A DNA stretch of 46,124 nt from UMGS1696 sp045643285. GTDB taxonomy: Bacteria > Bacillota > Clostridia > Oscillospirales > CAG-272. The translations under genes were made by a program, and so were the position numbers. The stretch covers positions 1 through 46,124 of the forward strand of contig JAZUKN010000098.1 of NCBI GenBank assembly GCA_045643285.1, given 5' to 3'. The notes under the pieces were generated by a model that saw only the letters and a list, made by a program, of their open reading frames with translations, did no database searches and had not been told where the DNA came from. Below are positions 16,899 to 24,826 of this stretch, piece by piece. Every line of letters starts with the position of its first letter. Position 1 is the first letter of the stretch.

Positions 16899-17681
16899 AT
16901 GATACAAATCAAAAGGACGGTGTTTTTTGTGTTGACAAATAATTCAATTGTCAATAGAGAGGAAAACCTTTTTTTGAAATGGCAGAACGCAAGAAAATAC
17001 CCTGCATTCACCTTGGACGGTGTTTTCGACGAAGAAACATACAACAAGCAAGAAGTAAAAATATTGTATATATTAAAAGAGGCAAACTGGAAAGAGTGTA
17101 ATTTTGTATTGAACCTGAAAGAATGGTTACTCTCCGAAAAGAGCTCAACATACTGGAAAACATGGAATAATATTGCTCGATGGACACAAGCGTTACAGAT
17201 CGGCGGAGATTATATTTCCGCAATATCAAAAAAAGATAAAACGTACTGGCTGCGAAAAATTGCATTTTTGGAACTGAAAAAGGTTCCGGGAGGAGCGTCT
17301 TCTTCTGATGACGAAATAGCTGAATATGCAAAAAATGATAGTGAATTTTTAAAATGTCAAATAATGATTTACAATCCTGATATAATAATTTGTTGTGGCA
17401 GAGGGAATGGAAAAAATGCAGATTTGTTATATGAATATGTTTTTGATGATGTTGAAAAAAGCAAATGGAGTCAAAAACCGGCAGCAAACAAGTACAATTA
17501 CTTTTTTGCAATAATAAACGGAAAAGAAATTCCGGTAGTTTCATTTGTTCATCCGCAAATGCGTGGAGGCCACAAAAAATATCTCGAATACTATAACGGC
17601 ATGAAAGCTATTAGATCTGAGTTGTTATCAAGTACACACGATATTGAAAAGAAATCAGATAGTTATTTCATGATTCCCTAG
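16899..17681 (+). CDS. AT-rich orphan protein, possible uracil-DNA-glycosylase-like fold
   Basis: 260 residues from ATG 16899; no good ribosome binding site precedes it. GTG at 16929, 12 bases after AAGGA, would give 250 residues. The layout resembles the uracil-DNA glycosylase superfamily: an early strand KILYILKEANW where the family has its substrate motif, a central helix-strand FLKCQIMIYNPDIIICCGRG, and a late VVSFVHPQMRGG in the place of the HPS motif. The HPQ and missing GxxPG motif make activity uncertain. The gene is clearly richer in A and T than its neighbours, stands alone between two terminators, and looks recently acquired. A restriction- or defence-related role is possible but not shown. 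Confidence 0.6.
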   Translation: MIQIKRTVFFVLTNNSIVNREENLFLKWQNARKYPAFTLDGVFDEETYNKQEVKILYILKEANWKECNFVLNLKEWLLSEKSSTYWKTWNNIARWTQALQIGGDYISAISKKDKTYWLRKIAFLELKKVPGGASSSDDEIAEYAKNDSEFLKCQIMIYNPDIIICCGRGNGKNADLLYEYVFDDVEKSKWSQKPAANKYNYFFAIINGKEIPVVSFVHPQMRGGHKKYLEYYNGMKAIRSELLSSTHDIEKKSDSYFMIP

Positions 17682-17743
17682 AGAAAAACTTCCCAGCGAA
17701 GATGAGGATAATTCACTTTTCTGCGAGAGATTTTATTTGGGAG

Positions 17744-17777
17744 AAAAATCCGCTCAGTTTTCACTGAACGGATTTTT
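17744..17777. terminator. Bidirectional terminator between convergent genes
   Basis: AAAAATCCG / CGGATTTTT arms enclosing CTCAG-tttt-CACTGAA. A-run and T-run flank the stem, so it can terminate the orphan gene on the plus strand and the oxidoreductase gene on the minus strand. Confidence 0.85.
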
Positions 17778-17785
17778 ATTATCGT

Positions 17786-18964
17786 TTATTTCTTTGTCGA
17801 TTCGTGGAACGAGCCCTCGACGTTGAGGATAAGTCCGAGGTCTTCCTTATGGCGCGAGGTCTTCTGCTTCTCAACGAGATGTTCGTAGAATTCTTCGCCG
17901 TCGTTCGGGATGTCCACCCACTTGTTTTCCCATGCGGAAAGCATCATTGCGTTTGCGATAGAAAGCATATTGATGCCCTCTTCACCGGGTGCAATAAGCT
18001 CTTCGCCCGTGAGAATATGGCGAACGAAGTTCTTCACGATCTCGGTATGCTGGTTGATATCCGGTCCTTCGACAACGATGTCTTCGGTCTCTGCCTTGAT
18101 GCCGCCGTCGTAGCCTACACCGGAGGCAAACGTGTTTTCTCTTTCGTCCTTATCGAGGCGCGTAAAGGTGAACTTGCCTCTTTCGTATACGATCTTGCCC
18201 TTCGAGCCGGAAATCTCAAGTCTGTTTGTACCCGGGAATTCTCCGGTCGTCGTGATGAACACGCCTGTTGCGCCGTTCGGGTATTTTGCGATAGCCGTTA
18301 CGTCGTCTTCAACTTCGATGTCGTGATACTTACCGAAGTCGCAGGACGCGAACACCTTAGACGGCATACCGAATATCCACTGCCAGAGGTCGATATTGTG
18401 AGGGCTCTGGTTAAGCAGAACTCCGCCGCCTTCGCCTGCCCATGTAGCACGCCATCCGCCGCTGTTGTAGTATTCCTGTGTTCTGTACCAGTCTGTAACG
18501 ATCCACACGCATCTCTTGAGTTCGCCGAGTTCGCCGTTCTTTACGATCTCGCGTATCTTGCGATAGTATCTGTCTGTACGCTGGTTGAACATGATAGCGA
18601 ACGCCTTGCCGCTCTTCTTTGCGGCTTCGATCTCCGGATATACTCCCTTTGCATATACGCCTACCGGCTTTTCGGAGAGGACGTGCAGTCCGTTCTCGAA
18701 TGCGTCGATAGCGATAGTCGGGTGGAAGTAGTGAGGAGTTGCGATGAGGACTGCGTCGCACAGACCGCTCGTGATAAGTTCATGAGAATCGGTGAAATAC
18801 TGCACGCCTTCGGGGCATACGGTCTTCGCCCATTCGATTCTCACGGGTTTTACATCGCAGACAGCGGTGAGTACGGCGTCCGGTACAGTTCCGTCGAGAA
18901 AACGGTTTACATGGGACGAACCCATATTGCCGATTCCGATAACACCAAATCTGACTTTATCCAT
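17786..18964 (-). CDS. Gfo/Idh/MocA family oxidoreductase
   Basis: 392-residue NAD(P)-dependent sugar or inositol dehydrogenase-like protein. The N-terminal Rossmann fold has GVIGIGNMGSSH (about 8-19). The family EKP motif is present (LSEKPVGVYAKG, about 94-105), as is the WRATWAGEGGGVLLNQSPHNIDLWQW stretch, with the lysine of EKP and the histidine of SPHNID as likely active-site residues. The length fits the family. The start at 18964 has AGAAAGG upstream. It has its own promoter and convergent terminator. It lies downstream of, and opposite to, the GH127-ThuA pair, so it may oxidise the released sugar. The family is too broad for a substrate call. Confidence 0.92.
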   Translation of the reverse strand: MDKVRFGVIGIGNMGSSHVNRFLDGTVPDAVLTAVCDVKPVRIEWAKTVCPEGVQYFTDSHELITSGLCDAVLIATPHYFHPTIAIDAFENGLHVLSEKPVGVYAKGVYPEIEAAKKSGKAFAIMFNQRTDRYYRKIREIVKNGELGELKRCVWIVTDWYRTQEYYNSGGWRATWAGEGGGVLLNQSPHNIDLWQWIFGMPSKVFASCDFGKYHDIEVEDDVTAIAKYPNGATGVFITTTGEFPGTNRLEISGSKGKIVYERGKFTFTRLDKDERENTFASGVGYDGGIKAETEDIVVEGPDINQHTEIVKNFVRHILTGEELIAPGEEGINMLSIANAMMLSAWENKWVDIPNDGEEFYEHLVEKQKTSRHKEDLGLILNVEGSFHESTKK

Positions 18965-19001
18965 GGTTATTGCCTTTCTGTAGTTTTATTTGGACAAACA
19001 A

Positions 19002-19030
19002 ATTATATCACTATATGAAAAAATATGCAA
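19002..19030 (-). promoter_or_regulatory. Promoter of the Gfo/Idh/MocA gene
   Basis: Minus strand TTGCAT (19025-19030), 17-base spacer, TATAAT (19002-19007) with an extended -10 TG-A. The leader is about 30 bases. Confidence 0.72.
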
Positions 19031-19062
19031 GAGCTTTCCGTTTCTTTTTCAATTTCAGACGC

Positions 19063-19096
19063 AAAAAAGAACGCACCATTTCGATGCGTCCTTTTT
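19063..19096 (-). terminator. Terminator of the hydrogenase operon
   Basis: On the minus strand GGACGCATC and GGTGCGTTC pair (with G-U pairs) around a short loop and are followed by TTTTTTGC. It lies ten bases past the hydA stop codon. Confidence 0.75.
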
Positions 19097-19105
19097 ATTT
19101 TTATC

Positions 19106-20881
19106 TTACAGACCGCGTTTTACGTAGTGTGTATGGAGAAGCTCATGCGCCTTTTCGGAGTTCGGCTCGCCGAGGAATTCTTCGTAAACTTTCTTTACGA
19201 GCGGATTCTCGTGAGACAGTCTGAGCGGGAGCTTTTCGCTGTCTGCCGTGTACAGAACCTTTGCACGGAGTGCCTTGAGGTCAACGTTATTGCGGACAAC
19301 TGCCGGCTGTGTGGGCTGACCACCGCCGTTTACGCATCCGCCGGGACAAGCCATAACTTCAACGAACTGAACGTTATATGTGCCGTCCTTGATGCCATTG
19401 AGGAGCTTCTTTGCGTTAGCTGTACCGGAAACGACTGCAACATTTACGTCGATTCCGCCGAGCTTATAGGAAGCGAACTTCATTCCCTCAGTGCCGCGAA
19501 CGTCGTCGAATTCGAGCTTTTCGAGCTTTTCGCCGAGAACAAATGCTGCGGTTCTGAGAGCGGCTTCCATAACGCCGCCTGTTGCGCCGAAGATAGCACC
19601 TGCACCGGAGCCGACGTCGATAGGCTGATCGAACTTTTCGTCGTCAAGAGCCTTGAAGTCGATACCTGCCTGGTTGATCATTCTGCCAAGCTCACGAGTC
19701 GTGACTGCGATGTCAACGCCGGGCATACCGTCTACGTCCTGACCGTCTCTGCCGACTTCAAACTTCTTAGCCGTGCAGGGGATAGCGGATACGAATACGA
19801 TATTCTTCGGGTCAAGTCCGAGCTTTTCAGCGAAGTATGTCTTATACATTGCGCCGAACATCTGCTGAGGAGACTTGCAGGAAGAGATATTGTCAACGAA
19901 TTCGGGGAAGTAGTGTTCGCAGTACTTGACCCATCCGGGTGAGCAGGATGTGATGAGCGGGAGCTTGCCGCCGTTCTTTACTCTGCCGAGAAGCTCTGTT
20001 GCTTCTTCCATGATCGTGAGGTCAGCTGTGAAGTTCATGTCGTATACGCCGTCGAAGCCGAGCTTCTTGAGAGCGGCGACCATCTTGCCTTCGGTGTCAA
20101 TGCCGGGCTCGTAGCCGAAGCATTCACCGATAGTTGCTCTGACGGACGGAGCGCAGCAGATAGCAACATGCTTTGTCGGGTCTGCGATAGCGTCAAGGAT
20201 CTTCTTTGTGTCGTCTCTTTCGTAGAGAGCGCCGACCGGGCAGGAAACGATGCACTGACCGCAGTTGATGCAGGAGGTCTCTGCGAGCGGCTTTTCAAAG
20301 AATGCGGCAACCTTGGAGTCGAAACCGCGGTTTACAACTCTGATAGCGGAAATGCCCTGAACCTTTTCGCAGGTAGCGGCACAACGGCGGCAGAGTATGC
20401 ACTTATTGTTATCGCGGATGATCGAAACGGAGCTGTCGTCGATCTTTTCGGTGTGTTCTTTCGGAGAATACTGGAACTTTGTCTCATCGCACTTGTATTC
20501 CTGAGCGAGCTTCTGAAGTTCGCACGTTGTGGAACGGATGCATGAGAGGCACTTCTTTTCGTGAGCGGAAAGAACGAGTTCGAGGTTTGTTTTTCTGGTT
20601 TCTCTGATCTTCGGTGTGTTCGTGAAGATCTCCATGGGCATTTCTTCGCCGGTTTCCTTGTTGATTCTCGGCTTTTCAATCGGATATACGCAAGCCGCAA
20701 CAAGTCCGCGCGCGCCCTTTACTTCAACAAGGCAGAGACGGCAAGCGCCGATCTGGTTTACGTCCTTGAGGTAGCAAAGTGTGGGGATGTCGATATTGGC
20801 ATAACGGCACGCTTCGAGGACTGTTATTCCTTCCGGAACGGAATACTCGACACCGTTAATTTTTACTTTAATCATATTCAT
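19106..20881 (-). CDS. hydA: NADH-linked [FeFe] hydrogenase catalytic subunit HydA
   Basis: 591-residue cytosolic hydrogenase catalysing reversible H2 formation. Domains in order: 2Fe-2S ferredoxin (Cys36, 47, 50, 64), His-Cys3 cluster (His107, Cys111, 114, 120), two 4Fe-4S clusters (Cys161-171 and Cys204-214), H-cluster domain, small C-terminal domain. H-cluster motifs: L1 TSCSPGW (311-317), L2 AIPCTAKKFE (366-375), L3 ACPGGCVNGG (511-520). L1 has Ser at the second Cys of the textbook TSCCPGW. I recall this variant from NAD(P)H-linked multimeric hydrogenases, so it need not mean inactivity. With HydB and the NuoE-like HydC it should form an electron-bifurcating or NADH-dependent complex. No membrane segments are present. 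The gene is last in the operon. Confidence 0.95.
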   Translation of the reverse strand: MNMIKVKINGVEYSVPEGITVLEACRYANIDIPTLCYLKDVNQIGACRLCLVEVKGARGLVAACVYPIEKPRINKETGEEMPMEIFTNTPKIRETRKTNLELVLSAHEKKCLSCIRSTTCELQKLAQEYKCDETKFQYSPKEHTEKIDDSSVSIIRDNNKCILCRRCAATCEKVQGISAIRVVNRGFDSKVAAFFEKPLAETSCINCGQCIVSCPVGALYERDDTKKILDAIADPTKHVAICCAPSVRATIGECFGYEPGIDTEGKMVAALKKLGFDGVYDMNFTADLTIMEEATELLGRVKNGGKLPLITSCSPGWVKYCEHYFPEFVDNISSCKSPQQMFGAMYKTYFAEKLGLDPKNIVFVSAIPCTAKKFEVGRDGQDVDGMPGVDIAVTTRELGRMINQAGIDFKALDDEKFDQPIDVGSGAGAIFGATGGVMEAALRTAAFVLGEKLEKLEFDDVRGTEGMKFASYKLGGIDVNVAVVSGTANAKKLLNGIKDGTYNVQFVEVMACPGGCVNGGGQPTQPAVVRNNVDLKALRAKVLYTADSEKLPLRLSHENPLVKKVYEEFLGEPNSEKAHELLHTHYVKRGL

Positions 20882-20900
20882 AGTATGTTCCGATCCTTTC

Positions 20901-22730
20901 TTATTTCTTCGAGATTGCGCCGAACTTACATGTTTCGATGCAGGAACCGCACTTTACGCACTTCGACTGGTCAACGACAACGTACGGGAGCTTCTTGCCT
21001 TCCTTGACTTCACCTGCGGCGTTGGCGACGATAGCACCTGCCGGGCACTTCTTAGCGCACATCTTGCAACCGATACACTTATCGGGATCAACGTGGTACT
21101 GGAGGAGCTTCTTGCAGACGCCTGCCGGGCACTTCTTATCAACGATATGTGCGATATACTCGTCGCGGAAGAAGTGGAGCGTGGACAGGATCGGGTTCGG
21201 AGCTGTCTGACCGAGAGCACAGAGAGATGCGGACTTGATGTAATTGGCGACCTCTTCGAGCTTGTCGAGGTCTTCCATTTCACCGTTGCCGGATGTGATC
21301 TTCTCAAGTATCTCGTGGAGTCTTACTGTACCGATACGGCACGGCGAGCACTTACCGCAGGATTCATCGACTGTGAATTCGAGGAAGAACTTTGCTATGT
21401 CGACCATACATGTGTCTTCATCCATAACGATAAGACCGCCGGAACCCATCATACAGCCGATCTTTGTGAGGTTATCGTAGTCGATAGGTGTGTCGATAAG
21501 GGAAGCCGGAATACATCCGCCGGACGGACCGCCTGTCTGAGCGGCTTTGAACTTCTTGCCGTTCGGAACGCCGCCGCCGATCTCTTCTACGATCTCGCGG
21601 AGTGTTGTGCCCATCGGGATCTCAACAAGACCTGTGTTCTTGATCTTACCGCCGAGAGCGAATACCTTTGTACCCTTGGAGCCTTCTGTACCCATGGATG
21701 CGAACCAGTCAGCACCCTTGAGGATGATCTGAGCGATGTTTGCGTATGTTTCAACGTTGTTTACGATAGTAGGCTGACCCCACAGACCCTTGATTGCCGG
21801 GAACGGAGGACGCGGTCTCGGTTCGCCTCTGTTACCTTCAACGGAGGTAAGAAGAGCTGTTTCTTCACCGCATACGAATGCGCCTGCGCCAAGACGGAGG
21901 TGAATATCGAAGTTGAAGCCTGTACCGAGAATGTCTTTGCCGAGAAGACCGTATTCACGAGCCTGCTCGATAGCGATGTTCAGTCTCTTTACTGCGATCG
22001 GGTACTCGGCACGGACGTAGATCCAGCCTTCGTCAGCACCGATAGCGTAGCCGGCGATTGCCATAGCTTCGAGAACTGCGTGCGGGACGCCTTCAAGAAC
22101 GGAACGGTCCATGAACGCACCCGGGTCACCCTCGTCGGCGTTACATACAACGTATTTCTTGTCGGAAACGGAAGCCTTAGCGAAAGCCCATTTTCTGCCT
22201 GTCGGGAATCCGCCGCCGCCACGTCCTCTTAAACCGGACGCAAGGATCGTGTTGATAACGTCGTCGGGTGTCATTTCCTTCAGCACCTTTGCGAGTGCGA
22301 AGTAACCGTCCATGGCGATGTACTCGTCGATAACTTCGGGGTTGATAACGCCGCAGTTACGGAGAGCAACTCTCTTCTGCTTCTTATAGAACTGTGTTTC
22401 GGAAAGGGATGCGGCTACAGCCTCGTCTTCACCCTTTGCGTCGCCTGTATCGTTGTAAACGAGACGTTCAACGATACGACCTTTGAGGAGGTGTTCGGAA
22501 ACGATTTCCGGCACGTCTTCGGGAGTAACTCTTGAATAGAATGTTCCCTCGGGATAGATTATCATGATCGGACCGAGAGCGCAGAGACCGAAGCATCCGG
22601 TCTGTACGATCTTGACTTCCTCGTCAAGACCTTTCGCTTTAAGCTCTTCAGCGAGCTTTTCGCGGATCACGCGGCTTCCGGAAGATGTACAGCCGGTACC
22701 GCCACATACAAGTACGTGCGAACGAATCAT
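20901..22730 (-). CDS. hydB: NADH-binding hydrogenase subunit HydB (NuoF-like)
   Basis: 609-residue diaphorase subunit. The N-terminal thioredoxin-like 2Fe-2S domain has CGGTGCTSSG and QTGCFGLCALGP. The NuoF core has the NADH loop GLRGRGGGGFPTGRKW, the FMN region VVCNADEGDPGAFMDR, GAGAFVCGEETALL, and the 4Fe-4S ligand motif SCGKCSPCRIG. The C-terminus adds two ferredoxin 4Fe-4S motifs (CIGCKMCAKKCP and CVKCGSCIETCK), as in trimeric bifurcating hydrogenases. It carries electrons between NADH, ferredoxin and HydA. It follows the 2Fe-2S protein gene by 20 bases and precedes hydA by 19, so one transcript is likely. Confidence 0.95.
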   Translation of the reverse strand: MIRSHVLVCGGTGCTSSGSRVIREKLAEELKAKGLDEEVKIVQTGCFGLCALGPIMIIYPEGTFYSRVTPEDVPEIVSEHLLKGRIVERLVYNDTGDAKGEDEAVAASLSETQFYKKQKRVALRNCGVINPEVIDEYIAMDGYFALAKVLKEMTPDDVINTILASGLRGRGGGGFPTGRKWAFAKASVSDKKYVVCNADEGDPGAFMDRSVLEGVPHAVLEAMAIAGYAIGADEGWIYVRAEYPIAVKRLNIAIEQAREYGLLGKDILGTGFNFDIHLRLGAGAFVCGEETALLTSVEGNRGEPRPRPPFPAIKGLWGQPTIVNNVETYANIAQIILKGADWFASMGTEGSKGTKVFALGGKIKNTGLVEIPMGTTLREIVEEIGGGVPNGKKFKAAQTGGPSGGCIPASLIDTPIDYDNLTKIGCMMGSGGLIVMDEDTCMVDIAKFFLEFTVDESCGKCSPCRIGTVRLHEILEKITSGNGEMEDLDKLEEVANYIKSASLCALGQTAPNPILSTLHFFRDEYIAHIVDKKCPAGVCKKLLQYHVDPDKCIGCKMCAKKCPAGAIVANAAGEVKEGKKLPYVVVDQSKCVKCGSCIETCKFGAISKK

Positions 22731-22750
22731 ATATTTTTCCTCCTAAAAAG

Positions 22751-23122
22751 TTATATCTTTGTCGCGCCGATGGTGTATTCGGTAACTATCTTACCGCCCT
22801 TGATGTGCTCTTCGACAACGCGCTTTGCCTTTTCAGCGGTCATCTTGACGTAGGTCGTCTTTTCCTTGTCCTTTTCGTAGACCTCAACAACGGGTTCGTA
22901 CTGGCAGATACCGATGCAGCCTGTCTGTGTGACCTGTACCTTTTCGGTAAGTCCTGCTTCGGATACGCCTTCAACGAATGCGTTGAGAACGGGACGTGCG
23001 CCTGCCGCGATACCGCAAGTCGCCATACCGACAACTACACGGGTCTCGCCGCTGGAGTGTCTTACAGAGACCTTGTCCTGCATTTTGGCTTTGATGGCCA
23101 TGAGCTCCTCGAGTGATTTCAT
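22751..23122 (-). CDS. Thioredoxin-like (2Fe-2S) ferredoxin domain protein (HndB-like)
   Basis: 123-residue protein with the four cysteines of a thioredoxin-like 2Fe-2S ferredoxin: MATCGIAAGARP and TQTGCIGICQYEP. It resembles the N-terminal domain of HydB next door, and the HndB subunit of the tetrameric NADP-reducing hydrogenase. It probably adds an electron-transfer branch to the hydrogenase complex. The N-terminal helix KSLEELMAIKAKMQDKV is typical of this group. The start at 23122 has AAAGGAAT upstream. Confidence 0.88.
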   Translation of the reverse strand: MKSLEELMAIKAKMQDKVSVRHSSGETRVVVGMATCGIAAGARPVLNAFVEGVSEAGLTEKVQVTQTGCIGICQYEPVVEVYEKDKEKTTYVKMTAEKAKRVVEEHIKGGKIVTEYTIGATKI

Positions 23123-23174
23123 AGTGGATATTCCTTTCTATAAATAATAATTTTTTTGCTGTGTATATCAATAA

Positions 23175-23750
23175 TCACGCATTGTCTGCGCTATTACTGC
23201 CGTTTGAAATTTCCTCATACTGTTCTCTGAGATACCCGTCGAGCCAGACGAGAATATCAGGCTCCGCAAGAGATATATCTCCGAGAATTTCTCTGAGTTC
23301 CCTGCAAGAGAGACGAACCTCTCCCGTCGGGAAAGAGTGTGTGAAAGTGAAATCGACGTCCGGTGCGCCCTGAATGAGCGTTTTCACCGTTTCGACCATA
23401 TCTCCGAGAGGGATGAAGTCGATGTGGTTCCTGCCGAACTTTGCCGTGGTGGTAGTGCCGTGGTTTTCGCCTGCCGATTCGTGAACGGACGTTACGGTGA
23501 CGTATCCGCCTGTCATTTCCGCGAGCATTTTGAGAAACGGTATGCCGAGTCCGACTTTTCGCGTCTTTCTCGTCGTGAAAAACGGATTCGAGAGCCTTTC
23601 AAGCTGTTCTTCTGTCATTCCGCAGCCGTTGTCGCTTACGGAAAAAGTCAGCCATTCGCCGTCGTCCGAGAGCGTTATCGAAATTTCCGTTGCTCCTGCG
23701 CGGACGGAATTCATCGTTATATCAAGAACGTATAGCGAAAGTTCATCCAT
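23175..23750 (-). CDS. GHKL-type ATP-binding protein of the hydrogenase sensory cassette
   Basis: 191 residues. The N-terminal half is a HATPase_c domain: N box DITMNSVRAGA, G1 box DNGCGM, F box NPFFTTR and G2 box VGLGIPFL. No histidine-phosphoacceptor helix precedes it; the protein begins directly at the ATPase fold. The C-terminal 80 residues (VETVKTLIQGAPDVDF, LREILGDISLAEPDI) are a small domain I do not recognise. It overlaps the end of the PHP gene by 8 bases. Standalone HATPase proteins of this kind recur in sensory [FeFe] hydrogenase loci. It may phosphorylate a partner protein or act as an ATP-dependent switch. Confidence 0.85.
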   Translation of the reverse strand: MDELSLYVLDITMNSVRAGATEISITLSDDGEWLTFSVSDNGCGMTEEQLERLSNPFFTTRKTRKVGLGIPFLKMLAEMTGGYVTVTSVHESAGENHGTTTTAKFGRNHIDFIPLGDMVETVKTLIQGAPDVDFTFTHSFPTGEVRLSCRELREILGDISLAEPDILVWLDGYLREQYEEISNGSNSADNA

Positions 23751-24495
23751 TCCTCCGTCCTCCTTTACCGAGAAGATAGTCGATCAGCCGTTCTCTCACA
23801 AGAGCGGACGAATACGGCTCGTCGTCAAGCGGGATCGAAAATCCTGCTTCCGAAATGTCCCAGAGATAGTGCGCGTCGGACGACACCGCACGGGAGAGCC
23901 CGTCGAGTATCGGAAAACGCCGTCTGTACTCTTCGTCGGAGGATGCGTCGTTAAGCTCATACGCGGTAAACGCCGGTTCTTCGGGGAATACGCCGAGCGT
24001 TTCTACTATACCGTTCGACGGTCTGTCGATATGTGCCGGATAAGCGACTCCGCCGCGTCTCAGTACTTCACGGAACGCTTCATCGAGCGAAATATCCGCG
24101 GCGTTGATGAGAAGGCTCTCTTCTTCACCGATGATATTGTCTTCCGCGTCCATAATGCGCTGGTTTCCGAATATTTCGGGCTTGTTCTTTATCTTCGGAC
24201 GTCTCGAATCAACGAAATCGTTGAACGCGAGTGCGTCGTCGAGGTTTCTGAACAGGCACACGACGTGGATGTCCTCGGCTGTCGTCAGCTCCATTCCGGC
24301 TACGGGGATGAGCCCGTTCCGTTTTGCCGCCTCGAAGAACGCCGGACAGTTCCTTGACGAATTATGGTCGGTCAGCGCTACTATATTCAGTCCGTTGAGT
24401 GCCGCCATACCCGCGATGTTCGCAGGCGTCATGTCGTCGTCGCCGCACGGAGACAGGCACGAATGAATGTGCAGATCGCAATAGTAGTCAGTCAT
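23743..24495 (-). CDS. PHP domain metal-dependent phosphoesterase
   Basis: 250-residue PHP-family protein. Metal-binding motifs are in place: DLHIHSCLSPCGDDDM (HxH, residues about 8-10), ALTDHNSSRN, GMELTT, an internal PAHIDRPSNG and a late SSDAHYL. PHP enzymes hydrolyse phosphoesters using a trinuclear metal site. Within hydrogenase sensory operons it is thought to remove a phosphate or act on a nucleotide signal; the substrate is unknown. The start lies one base after the DRTGG stop codon, so the genes are translationally linked. Confidence 0.88.
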   Translation of the reverse strand: MTDYYCDLHIHSCLSPCGDDDMTPANIAGMAALNGLNIVALTDHNSSRNCPAFFEAAKRNGLIPVAGMELTTAEDIHVVCLFRNLDDALAFNDFVDSRRPKIKNKPEIFGNQRIMDAEDNIIGEEESLLINAADISLDEAFREVLRRGGVAYPAHIDRPSNGIVETLGVFPEEPAFTAYELNDASSDEEYRRRFPILDGLSRAVSSDAHYLWDISEAGFSIPLDDEPYSSALVRERLIDYLLGKGGRRNG

Positions 24496-24496
24496 A

Positions 24497-24826
24497 TCAC
24501 TTCACTGCGTCCGCTATCTTCGCGCACAGCTCGTAAACCGTTTTGTCGGATGAAAGGACCGTTATGCCGTTCTCCTCTGCGGCGCTGACCGCTTCGGGGA
24601 TAAGCTCGACTCCTTCGGCGAGTATCACAGCCGCCGCTTCGGTGAGACTTGCGACCGCGATGACGTTTGTGTTCGACATTATTGTCACCCACAGGTTGTC
24701 CGCTTTCACGTGGCTCATCGCACGGCTGAGAAGGTCGCCGGCGTAAACGCCGTTCCACTCTCTTTCGTCCGCTTTACCCGTGACTTCGGTCAGTCCGAGG
24801 ATGTTTTTTATTTCCGATAACGTCAT
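24497..24826 (-). CDS. DRTGG domain protein (second copy)
   Basis: 109-residue single-domain DRTGG protein, of the type fused to CBS domains or phosphotransacetylase-like proteins elsewhere. Visible are MTLSEIKNILGLTEVTG, AGDLLSRAMSHVKADNLWVTI and the C-terminal VLSSDKTVYELCAKI. DRTGG domains are presumed ligand-binding or regulatory. It overlaps the end of the H-cluster-like gene by four bases (ATGA). A paralogue occurs upstream at 26621-26971, on the other side of that gene. Confidence 0.85.
   Translation of the reverse strand: MTLSEIKNILGLTEVTGKADEREWNGVYAGDLLSRAMSHVKADNLWVTIMSNTNVIAVASLTEAAAVILAEGVELIPEAVSAAEENGITVLSSDKTVYELCAKIADAVK

Noticed and set aside
17804..19018. 404-codon plus-strand reading frame opposite the oxidoreductase gene
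   Set aside because: The minus strand has Gfo/Idh/MocA motifs, promoter and ribosome binding site; the plus product is unrecognisable.
21093..22232. 379-codon plus-strand reading frame opposite hydB
   Set aside because: It is antisense to a fully motif-supported NuoF-like gene.
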